A stretch of 64,000 bases of DNA, from NCBI RefSeq assembly GCF_003368325.1, contig NZ_CP031467.1:2976001-3040000 (forward strand), written 5' to 3'. The translations under genes and the position numbers were made by a program. This stretch comes from Paraburkholderia caffeinilytica (GTDB taxonomy: Bacteria; Pseudomonadota; Gammaproteobacteria; Burkholderiales; Burkholderiaceae). A model generated the notes under the pieces. The model saw only the letters and a program-made list of their open reading frames with translations, searched no databases and had not been told where the DNA came from. Below are positions 1 to 9,400 of the stretch, one piece after another (the stretch's first letter is position 1; every line of letters starts with the position of its first letter).

Positions 1-144
1 GCGGGCGGTTGCCAAACGTGGCAAGGCGGGAAGCCGGCGGGGAACCTGGGCACGCGGGCACCTGGGTACCCGGGCCCTAAGGCCCTCCAGCCCCCAAGCC
101 CCCCAGCACTAAAGTGCCCTCGGTACTTCGCCTCGTCGGACAAC

Positions 145-179
145 AAAAAAGCACGCGCCGTGAGGCTGCGTGCTTTTTT
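145..179. terminator. Intrinsic terminator downstream of the thioesterase gene
   Basis: Stem GCACGC/GCGTGC flanked by six A on the left and six T on the right, so it can work in both directions. The nearest gene end is that of the minus-strand thioesterase at 251, which it most likely terminates. The 144 bases to its left hold no supportable gene. Confidence 0.75.
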
Positions 180-250
180 ACTGTCGTGAACCCGGGCGAC
201 CTCAGGCATTTCGGGCTCTTCTTCGCGCCCCCGCCCCCCGCTTCAATCAG

Positions 251-670
251 TCAATACAGCACGATCTGCGTGCAGCGAAACAGCGCCATCGTTTTGCCGT
301 TCGGATCGACGACTGTAGCGTCCCATACCTGGGTGCTGCGGCCCAGATGCACGGCCTTGGCGACCGCGCGGATCGTGCCTTCCGTCGCCGTGCCGAGAAA
401 ATTGCTTTTCAGTTCGACGGTCGTGAAATTGCGCGCCGTTTCGGGCAGATGCGCGAGGCAGGCATAGCCGCAGGCGGTGTCGGCGAGGCCGATCACGGTG
501 GCGGCATGCAAAAAACCGTTCGGCGCCAGCAATTCCTCGCGCACGGTCAATTCCGCGCTCAGGGAGCCCTGTTCCAGCGCCAGAACATGCACGCCCAGCA
601 AGCCGGGCAGCTTGCCCTTCTGACGTTCGTGCAGGCGCTCGATGGAGTATTCCGGGCGAAGTTTGCTCAT
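251..670 (-). CDS. PaaI-family hotdog thioesterase
   Basis: A 139-residue single-domain protein of the hotdog fold, the usual size for PaaI/YbdB-like acyl-CoA thioesterases. Visible family features are the NGFLHAATVIGLADTACGYA helix region (about residues 50-69), where these enzymes normally carry the catalytic Asp/Glu and a conserved HGG-like turn (here LHAA), then TTVELKSNFLG (82-92) and a terminal strand. It probably hydrolyses an acyl- or aroyl-CoA in the cytoplasm, but the substrate cannot be read from sequence. It is transcribed away from the ParA gene and has its own terminator, so it looks monocistronic. The family call is firm and the substrate is unknown. Confidence 0.85.
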   Translation of the reverse strand: MSKLRPEYSIERLHERQKGKLPGLLGVHVLALEQGSLSAELTVREELLAPNGFLHAATVIGLADTACGYACLAHLPETARNFTTVELKSNFLGTATEGTIRAVAKAVHLGRSTQVWDATVVDPNGKTMALFRCTQIVLY

Positions 671-880
671 GAGATTCGGGTCCTCGATGGAAAAAACAGC
701 GGTATAAGGCCGTCAATAGCCGTTTGGGGGCTTCGGCCCCGGTGCATTTGTCGATATTATCAACGGCTGGATCGGCGGGTGAACCCGAAACCGGTACGGA
801 TCAGGACACATCGGCACAAGCCGGAGCAAACTGCGCGGTAAACCGGCTGGCGGCGCCCAGCCTTCTTTCCGGGAGAATTC

Positions 881-1519
881 ATGACGGTAATCGTGGTGGC
901 GAATCCGAAGGGCGGCGTGGGCAAAAGCACGCTGTCCACCAATCTGGCCGGTTATTTCGCGTCGCAAGGGGAGTGGATCGCGCTGGCTGACATGGATAAA
1001 CAACAGTCTTCGCACGCGTGGCTGTCGTTGCGGCCGCCTGCGTTGCCGCCCATCGAGACCTGGGAGGTCGACCTCGAGAATCCCGCCAAACCGCCCAGAG
1101 GTCTGGAACACGCGGTCATCGACACGCCGGCCGGGTTGCACGGCAACCGGCTGAACATCGCGCTGGATCTGGCCGACAAGGTGATCGTGCCGCTGCAGCC
1201 GTCAATGTTCGACATTCTCGCCACCCAGGAATTTCTGGAGCGGCTGGCGAAGGAAAAGGCGGTCAGGAAAGGCGCGATCGAGATCGGCGTGGTGGGTATG
1301 CGCGTCGACGCGCGCACGCGCTCAGCGGAGCAGTTGCATCGCTTTGTCGAGGGATTGAAGCTGCCGGTGCTGGGTTACCTGCGCGACACCCAGAATTACG
1401 TGCAACTGGCGGCGCACGGCCTGACCTTGTGGGACGTCGCGAAAAGCCGCGTGGAGAAGGATCTGGAGCAGTGGCAGCCGATCATCCAATGGACCAACGG
1501 CGCCGGTAAGAAGGCTTGA
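881..1519 (+). CDS. Orphan ParA/MinD-type ATPase
   Basis: 212 residues, the size of a small ParA-superfamily ATPase. The deviant Walker A motif PKGGVGKST (about residues 9-17) includes the signature lysine, DMDKQQSS follows as A', and HAVIDTPAG as Walker B. The ATG is preceded by GGGAG at good spacing. No ParB gene or parS-like palindrome is seen next to it, so it is an orphan rather than a chromosome-partition operon. It may position an envelope or surface structure, or belong to the 'ParA family protein' group with no known cargo. Flanking genes point the other way on both sides, so it is probably transcribed alone. Confidence 0.85.
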   Translation: MTVIVVANPKGGVGKSTLSTNLAGYFASQGEWIALADMDKQQSSHAWLSLRPPALPPIETWEVDLENPAKPPRGLEHAVIDTPAGLHGNRLNIALDLADKVIVPLQPSMFDILATQEFLERLAKEKAVRKGAIEIGVVGMRVDARTRSAEQLHRFVEGLKLPVLGYLRDTQNYVQLAAHGLTLWDVAKSRVEKDLEQWQPIIQWTNGAGKKA

Positions 1520-1576
1520 CGTGATTGGCAGGCGGCGTGGCCGCCCGCTACATGGAACCGCGCCATGAAAGGCCGG

Positions 1577-1620
1577 CTCAGGTCCAACTCAGGTCCAACT
1601 CAGGTCCAACTCAGGTCCAG
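1577..1620. repeat. Four tandem 11-bp repeats across the panD stop codon
   Basis: Four head-to-tail copies of CTCAGGTCCAA at 1577, 1588, 1599 and 1610; the last copy ends in G instead of A. The panD stop codon (1611-1613 on the minus strand) and its last two sense codons lie in the final copy, so the other copies form the start of the panD 3' untranslated region. Confidence 0.9.
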
Positions 1621-1997
1621 TTCTGGGTCGGCACGTGATCGCGGCTGCCCTTGATCTTGTTGTTGTCGTCGACGAACACGAGATCCGGTTTCCAGCCTGC
1701 CTTCAGTTCCGCTTCGTCGACCACGGCGAATGCCGCGATGATCACCAGATCGCCCAGTTGCGCGCGCCGCGCGGCCGAACCGTTCAGCGAAATCATGCCG
1801 CTGCCCCGTTCGCCCTTGATCGCGTACGTCGAGAAACGCTCGCCGTTGTTGATGTTCCAGATGTCGATCCGTTCGTTTTCAACAATGTTCGCGGCTTCCA
1901 GCAAGTCTTCGTCGATCGCGCACGAGCCTTCGTAGTGCAGTTCGCAGTGCGTGACCGCGACACGGTGGATTTTCGACTTCAGCATGTTGCGTTGCAT
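1611..1997 (-). CDS. panD: Aspartate 1-decarboxylase
   Basis: Decarboxylates L-aspartate to beta-alanine, the partner of pantoate in pantothenate synthesis. It is a pyruvoyl enzyme made as a proenzyme that cleaves itself at Gly24-Ser25 in the visible HYEGSCAID motif. The start at 1997 gives 128 residues beginning [12 protein letters not shown], which aligns with the family N-terminus and has AGGGA upstream; a TTG six bases further up is less likely. It is the last gene of the DUF3460-scpA-panC-panD cluster, 50 bases after panC. Its stop lies inside a short tandem repeat. Confidence 0.96.
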   Translation of the reverse strand: MQRNMLKSKIHRVAVTHCELHYEGSCAIDEDLLEAANIVENERIDIWNINNGERFSTYAIKGERGSGMISLNGSAARRAQLGDLVIIAAFAVVDEAELKAGWKPDLVFVDDNNKIKGSRDHVPTQNWT

Positions 1998-2047
1998 GAC
2001 CAATCCCTTGTGGCTTCTTATGCGCGTTTGCGCAAGCTAAGACGGCT

Positions 2048-2932
<885 letters not shown>

Positions 2933-3069
2933 TCAGGTCTTTGCGTGGCCCGCGGCCTCACTGGTAATGACAGGTTCGGAGCGCGGGATTGTAGTGGATT
3001 TGTTCCGGCGGCGCACCGAAACGAGGCGTCCGCGGCTGCGATGGCGCATGCGGGCCCCGTTTTGCGGCG

Positions 3070-3942
3070 TCAGGCCGGCAGATAGGCGAGGCGCACATAG
3101 ATCGGTGCGAACGGCTCGGCCTGCGTGATTTCGACGAGCGACTCGCGGCACAACTCGAGCATGGCGATGAAATTCACCACGACCACCGGCACGCCCTTGC
3201 TCGTGTCGAACAGGTCCGAGAACTCCATGAAGCGTGCATTCTGCAGTCGCCGCAGGATCGTACTCATATGCTCGCGCACCGACAACTCCTCGCGCGAAAT
3301 CTTGTGGTGCTGAACCAGCTTGGCGCGCTTGATCACGTCGGCCCACGCGGCGCGCAGGTCTTCGCTATTCACGTCCGGGAAGCGCGGCGTGATGCTTTGC
3401 TCGATATACACCTCGGCGCGCAGGAAATCGCGGCCAAGCTGCGGCAGATGGTCGATACGCTGTGCCGCGAGCTTCATCTGCTCGTATTCGAGCAGGCGCC
3501 GCACCAGTTCGGCACGCGGATCTTCGGCTTCTTCGCCGCTATCGGCCTTTTTCACCGGCAACAACATGCGCGACTTGATCTCGATCAGCATGGCGGCCAT
3601 CAGCAGATACTCGGACGCGAGTTCGAGATTGGTCTGGCGCAACTGATCGACGTAGCCGAGATACTGGACCGTGACATCCGCCATCGGGATGTCGAGGACG
3701 TTGAAGTTCTGCTTGCGGATCAGGTAGAGCAACAGATCCAGCGGGCCTTCGAACGTTTCGAGAAATACCTCGAGCGCGTCCGGCGGAATGTACAGATCCG
3801 TCGGCAGCTTGAAGAGCGGTTCGCCGTACAGGCGTGCGAAAGCGATGCCGTCTACGGTGTCCGGCGTCGAATCGGTGGCGGGCGCGGCAAGCGCGGCGTC
3901 GGGCGCCGGTGCGGCGCCCATGGCCTCGTCGGCGTGACTCAC
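3070..3942 (-). CDS. scpA: Segregation and condensation protein A
   Basis: The kleisin subunit of the SMC-ScpAB condensin. The hallmark LEVFLETFEGPLDLLLYLIR region (residues about 47-66) binds the SMC neck, then PMADVTVQYLGYV, a helical middle with YLLMAAMLIEIKSRMLLP, and a C-terminal winged helix that binds the SMC head. A GTG at 3942 is chosen because it gives a start MSHADEA like those I recall from related Burkholderia proteins and lies only four bases after the DUF3460 stop, suggesting translational coupling. No strong ribosome site is visible, and ATG 3921 is the alternative. scpB is not in the window. Confidence 0.93.
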   Translation of the reverse strand: MSHADEAMGAAPAPDAALAAPATDSTPDTVDGIAFARLYGEPLFKLPTDLYIPPDALEVFLETFEGPLDLLLYLIRKQNFNVLDIPMADVTVQYLGYVDQLRQTNLELASEYLLMAAMLIEIKSRMLLPVKKADSGEEAEDPRAELVRRLLEYEQMKLAAQRIDHLPQLGRDFLRAEVYIEQSITPRFPDVNSEDLRAAWADVIKRAKLVQHHKISREELSVREHMSTILRRLQNARFMEFSDLFDTSKGVPVVVVNFIAMLELCRESLVEITQAEPFAPIYVRLAYLPA

Positions 3943-3946
3943 GCGC

Positions 3947-4132
3947 TTAGAAGTTTTGATAGTACGAGTAAGGCGTCTGCTCCACGCGCGAGGCTTTCTG
4001 CTCGGCGCGTTCTTCGAGGTCGATCGGCTGTTTGTCCCACAGCAGCGACCGGCCACGGCGCTGCTCAGCTTCCAGATTCGGTTTTTGTTGCTTGAGCTGG
4101 TTCAGGAACTGGGTGATGTCCGATTGATACAT
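3947..4132 (-). CDS. DUF3460 family small protein
   Basis: 61 residues beginning MYQSDITQFLNQLKQQKP, rich in charged and Gln residues, with a central RRGRSLLWDKQPIDLEE that matches my memory of the short betaproteobacterial DUF3460 family. No signal peptide or membrane segment. Function is unknown. It sits at the head of the scpA-panC-panD cluster and ends four bases before the scpA start, so the two are probably co-translated. It may be an accessory to ScpA, but that is inference from position only. Confidence 0.8.
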   Translation of the reverse strand: MYQSDITQFLNQLKQQKPNLEAEQRRGRSLLWDKQPIDLEERAEQKASRVEQTPYSYYQNF

Positions 4133-4567
4133 GGCTAGACGTCCGTGGTTGGGGGAAAGGCGGCTGCCGGCGCGAACCCGCGCGGCATCGCTGCTATTCC
4201 AGAATTTTACCGCATGCGCCGCGCGTGGTCGAAAAACGGTGGCCGGCGCGAGCGTCCCGCATGCGAAAACGCCCGGAACCCGCGCTGCTGCGATGCGTCA
4301 AAGGCGAGCACGCCGAAGGCGTCGGGGCGTCGGGGCATCAGGCGATTCGTTATGCGAATTCGGAGTGTGCATCCTTGTGCGTCCAGGTGGACGTCGTTAC
4401 GCATGCCGCATGAGGACGGCGTACCCGCCCAAGGGCTCGCGGTGCCTCACGCCGCAAACGCCCTTTTGAGATGTGGCGCGGCTTCGCCGATGTGGTCAAA
4501 TAGCGAGCTTCGGCCGCCGCGCCGAGTCCGAGCGACAGAATTCATCAACCACGGCCGGAGGTCCCGT

Positions 4568-6406
4568 TTGGCGGGGTGTGCGATCGAAGAGCCGCGTGTG
4601 CGGCGCTGCAAAACCGGTGACGAGCGGGGGCCGCTGACGCCCATTCGGCGCTGGCTGCGCGCGTGGCTGGCGTTCGGCATCGTCATGCTCATGCTTGCCT
4701 CGGTCGACGCGCACGCGGCGCGGCGCGCGGCCGCCAGCTACAAGGTCGATATCGAAGCCACGCCGCGCTCGCTGCGCAAGCTGCTCGAAGCGCATCTGGA
4801 TGTGGCGCGGTTCGCCAAACGTCCGGACATCAGCGACGACCAGTTCGAATTTCTGATTACCGCCACGCCCCAGCAGGTGCGCGATCTGGCCGCCACGCAG
4901 GGCTATTTCACGGCGGTCGTGCGCACCGACGTGCGAACCGTCGACGACCAGAAACACGTGACGGTGAGCGTCGATCCCGGCCCGCAAACCCTCATCGCGT
5001 CGATTTCTTTATCGTTTCGCGGCCCGGTGCTGACCGAAGACCCGGCGCAGGAAAACGCCGCGCGCTTCGCGTTTTCGCTGCACGAGGGCGACCCGTTTTC
5101 GCAAGGCACCTGGGACGACGCGAAAAACGCGTCACTCAAGGCCTTGCAGGCGCGCCGTTATCTGGGTGCGAAGATTTACCACTCCGAGGCGCGGATCGAC
5201 CCGCGCACGCATGAAGCGAGCTTGTCGGTGACATATGAGAGCGGCCCGACCTTCACGATGGGCAAGCTCGACGTATCCGGCACGCGGCGTTATCCGGAAC
5301 AGATCGTCGACAACGTGAATCCGATTTCGGAAGGCGATATCTACGACGTGCAGCGCGTCGCCGAATTGCAGCGGCAGTTGCAGAACACGCCGTACTACGC
5401 GAGCGTGGCGATCGACGTGGACAGCGATCCGGCCAAGCCGGTCGAGACGCCGTTGCACGTGAAGGTGTCGGAGTATCCGTACAACAGTATCCGCGGCGGG
5501 GTCGGCTATTCGACCGACAACGGCCCGCTGGTTCAGGGCTCGTATTCGTATCTCGACACATTCGGCAAGGCGTGGCCGTTCACGGTCGACGGCCGCATCG
5601 ATCAGATCCAGCAGTACGGGCAAATTCAGCTTGCAATGCCGCCGGGGCCGCGCGCATGGACCAATAGCGTGCTGGCTTCCTACACCACGACCGACGTGTC
5701 CGACACACGCATCTACAGTATCCGCGGCGGCGTGCAGCGGGCCCGTACGTCGCAGTTCATCGACTACAGCTACGCGCTCCTTTATTACCAGGACCGGCTC
5801 GACCAGAATGCGGCCGCGCCGACTACCAGCCGCGCGTTGGTGCCGTCATGGTCGTGGACCCGCCGCAATACCGACGATCCGTTGTTTCCGCGTTCGGGCA
5901 ACCTGATTCACGTCGAGGCGGGCTTCGCGGTCAAGGGCGTGCTGACCGACCAGACGTTCGCGCGCGGCTACGCCCGTGGCCAGCAGTACTTGCCGATCGG
6001 CAGAGAAGATCTCGTGCTGTTCCGTGCCGAACTTGGCGGCGTGTTCACGAGCGGCAGTTCGAGCGGGATTCCGGCTTCGCTGCTGTTCCGCGCGGGTGGC
6101 TCGAATTCGATCCGTGGCTACAGCTATCAGAGCATTGGTAATAACGTCGACGGTTCGGTGCTGCCCACCAAGTACCTGGTGACCGCGGCGGCGGAGTATC
6201 AGCACTGGTTCAATCACGACTGGGGCGCAGCCGCGTTCTTCGACGTCGGCACCGCCACCGACACCTGGGGCGAGAAAGTCTTTTATCCAGGCGTCGGCGT
6301 TGGGGCGCGCTGGCGCAGCCCGGTCGGCCCGGTCAATGTCGACGTCGCCTACGGGATCCGTAATAGGAGCGTGCGGCCGTACCTGACTTTGGGCATCGCC
6401 TTCTGA
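4568..6406 (+). CDS. tamA: TamA-type Omp85 outer-membrane assembly protein
   Basis: Outer-membrane component of the translocation and assembly module, which works with TamB in envelope biogenesis. After a signal segment ending near SVDAHA come POTRA domains (KVDIEATPRSLRKLL; VTVSVDPGPQTLI; YESGPTFTMGKLDVSG) and a C-terminal 16-strand Omp85 barrel with the RGGSNSIRGYSYQ loop and a terminal strand GVGARWRSPVGPVNVDVAYGI. The reading frame is open back to 4145, but the upstream part is Arg/Pro-rich and unlike a protein. TTG 4568 is chosen because GGAGG stands 6 bases before it and it places the signal peptide close to the N-terminus; GTG 4598 is the alternative. tamB follows after 28 bases. Confidence 0.88.
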   Translation: MAGCAIEEPRVRRCKTGDERGPLTPIRRWLRAWLAFGIVMLMLASVDAHAARRAAASYKVDIEATPRSLRKLLEAHLDVARFAKRPDISDDQFEFLITATPQQVRDLAATQGYFTAVVRTDVRTVDDQKHVTVSVDPGPQTLIASISLSFRGPVLTEDPAQENAARFAFSLHEGDPFSQGTWDDAKNASLKALQARRYLGAKIYHSEARIDPRTHEASLSVTYESGPTFTMGKLDVSGTRRYPEQIVDNVNPISEGDIYDVQRVAELQRQLQNTPYYASVAIDVDSDPAKPVETPLHVKVSEYPYNSIRGGVGYSTDNGPLVQGSYSYLDTFGKAWPFTVDGRIDQIQQYGQIQLAMPPGPRAWTNSVLASYTTTDVSDTRIYSIRGGVQRARTSQFIDYSYALLYYQDRLDQNAAAPTTSRALVPSWSWTRRNTDDPLFPRSGNLIHVEAGFAVKGVLTDQTFARGYARGQQYLPIGREDLVLFRAELGGVFTSGSSSGIPASLLFRAGGSNSIRGYSYQSIGNNVDGSVLPTKYLVTAAAEYQHWFNHDWGAAAFFDVGTATDTWGEKVFYPGVGVGARWRSPVGPVNVDVAYGIRNRSVRPYLTLGIAF

Positions 6407-6434
6407 TGGAAACCTGCATCCACATGATCCACGC

Positions 6435-9400
6435 ATGACCACGGACGTTTCCGCTCAACCCCCCGCGCAGCCGCCCGGCGCTCATCCGCCCGGCGAGCCG
6501 CCCGGACAGCCGCCCGGACAGCCGCCTCCGCCCGGCGCGCCGCAGCCCAGGCGCCGTCGCGGCCGGTTGCTGCTGAAAACGCTTGCGTGGATGGTCGCCG
6601 TGCTGGTGCTGCTGGTCGCCGTGGCGATTGGCCTCCTGTATGGCGCGCTGACCACTGAGCGTGGGACGGCTTACGCGTGGCAGGCGGCCGTCAAACTGCT
6701 CGGCGGCAAACTGGCCGGCACGGTGGAAAGCGGCGCGCTCTCGAGCGGCGTGCAACTCCGGCAGGTGCGCTGGCGCAGTCTCGACGGCAGCGGCACCGAT
6801 ATCCAGATCGACCGCGTGGCCGGTCGCTGGGGGCTGACGCGCAAGCCTTGGCGCTTCACCATCGACTATCTGCATGTCGGCACGATCGACGCCCGTGTCG
6901 GCACGTCGTCGGGCAGCAGCGGACCGCTGAACTTGCCGCAAGACTTGCGCTTGCCGATGCAACTCGAAGTGCGCGACGTGCAGGTCGACACACTGCTGTT
7001 GCGCGAGGGCGCGTCGACCACCGAGCTGTCCCGTTTCATGTTTCATGGGCGCAGCGATGGCCGGCACCACGAGGCCGCGATCGAGCGGCTCGACACGCCG
7101 TTCGGTGCCGTGACGGCGGCGGCCAGGCTCGATGGGGTCCGGCCGTTTCCGCTGACCGGCGATCTCGGCTATTCGGGCAAGGTCAATGAGGAGGCGGTAC
7201 AGGTCGGTGGCCATCTGAGCGGTTCGCTGGAGAACCTCATCGCCGAGCTCGATGCCAGCGGCATGAAGCTTGCCGGCCATGCGCGCGTCGAGGCCACGCC
7301 GTTCGGCGACGTGCCGTTGCAACGCGCCACGCTGACTTTCGATCACATCAATCCGCAGGCGTTCGCACCAGGCGCGCCGCTGGCGGATCTGGCGGTGCGG
7401 GCGGAACTGCAGCCGGTGGGGCAAGGCGCGGCTAGCGGGCTCAATACCGACACAGCAGAAAAAGGCGCGGCAGGCTTCGCCGTCGCCGGCCATGTCTCGA
7501 TCGTCAACGCGAGGCCGGGTGCGATCGACCAGAACCTGCTGCCCGTGATCGATGCCAACGCCGACGTGCACCTCGACGCCCAGGCGCAGCGCATCTCGAA
7601 CCTGAAGGTGCGGCTCGTGAAGAGCGCCACGCTCGCTGGCGGCGGCGCGCTGACCGGCAAGCACGGCCAGTTCGATCTGCAAGTCGCCGGGCTCGATCTG
7701 AATGCGCTCGAAGCGACCGTACGGCCCACCCAGCTGTCCGGTCCGATCGGCATCCGTCTGAGCGACGACGTGCAAAGCCTGACGCTCGATCTTGCCGACC
7801 CGAAGGCCGGGTTGCGCGCGCAAGGCAAGGTGACCTTCGATCCCGCGCGACTGAGCTTCAACGACGTGCGTGTCACGTCGGGCAAAGGCCGCATCGATCT
7901 GTCGGGCGCGCTAAAGCACGACGCGAATTCCACCTACAACCTGAAAGCGCAACTGACCGATTTCGATCCGTTGACGCTAGCTTCGCAGATGGCGTCGCGC
8001 ACGCCGGTAGCGGGCCCGGAGCCCACAGCGAGCAACGCCAAAAGCACGAAAGCCGCGCAAGGTGCGGCAGAAGCGGGCAGCGCCGCCGGTGCGAAAAGCG
8101 CGGCCCCTGCCGACAAAGCCGCCGCCGCGGTAAAGAACACCGCCAAGGCGGCGGTGCGGACCGAAGTGGTTCAGCGCAAAACGCCGCCGCCAAAGCGCGG
8201 CGCGCCGCCGGCACGCAAGATCGAGGCGCGCGTGAACGGCACGCTCACGGCGGCCGGCATGCTCGGTCCGGTCTTCACCACCAAGGCCGAATTCAAACTC
8301 GGCCCGAGTGTCTACGACGGCTTGCCGTTGACGGGCGGCGGCGTGGTCCAGTTGTCCGGCTCGCGAATTCTGCCGAGCCGCGCGAATCTCTCGGTGGCGG
8401 GCAATCAGGTGGACTTGCAGGGCAGCTTCGGCGCGCGCGGCGACCGGTTGCGTTTCCGTGTCGATGCGCCGGAACTCGAGCGCCTCGGCTTCGGCCTCGC
8501 CGGTCTCATTGCCGCGGATGGCGACGTCACCGGCTCGTTCGCGCATCCGAATGTCGTGCTGAACTACAAGGCGGACAGCGTGGTGTTCAGCAGCAACCGC
8601 ATTGGCCATGCGGAAGGCCATGCCGAACTGCGCGACGGCGCGAACGGCGCGCTCGTCTTCACGACCGACGCGCGCAATCTCAGCGCCGGCGGTGTCGACC
8701 TCACCACGCTCACAGCACGCTTGTCCGGCACGCGCGCCAACCATACGCTGGAGGCGGCGGCCATCGGCAAACTGCAGGACCGTCCGCTCGATCTCACGCT
8801 CGCGGCCAACGGCAAACTGACCGAAGCACGCGAGGGCACGCGCTGGGACGGCACGGTGACTCGCCTGCAGAATCGCGGCACGCCGGCACTGAATCTGGAA
8901 TCGCCGCTCGCCGTGAGCGCCGGACCGAGCCGCCTGACGCTCGGCGCGACCCGCCTCACGCTCGAAGGCGCGGTGCTGAGCCTGAAATCGTTCGCCTTCG
9001 ACCACGGCAAGGTCCAGTCCGCGGGCACCCTGACCGGCATTTCGCTCGCACGCCTGCAGGATCTGCGACGGCAAATCACCGGCGAGCCGCCGGCCGTCAA
9101 AACCGATCTGGTGTTCGACGGCGACTGGGACTTCGCGCTCGGCAGCACCGCGAGCGGCCACGTCCAGTTGAAGCGTCGCAGCGGCGACGTCACGGTCGAA
9201 ATCGGTCGCGGCCTCGCCTCGCTGGGCATCACGGATATGAGCGCGCGCGCCGAATTCAGCGGCGGCAATCGGCTGAATGCGACTGTCCACGCGCAGGCCA
9301 GCCGGATCGGCGTGGTCGACGCCGACGCGCACACCACACTGGTGATGCGCGACGGCTTCCTGACCGTCAACGAAGAGGGCGCGGTCAGCGGGAATGTGAA

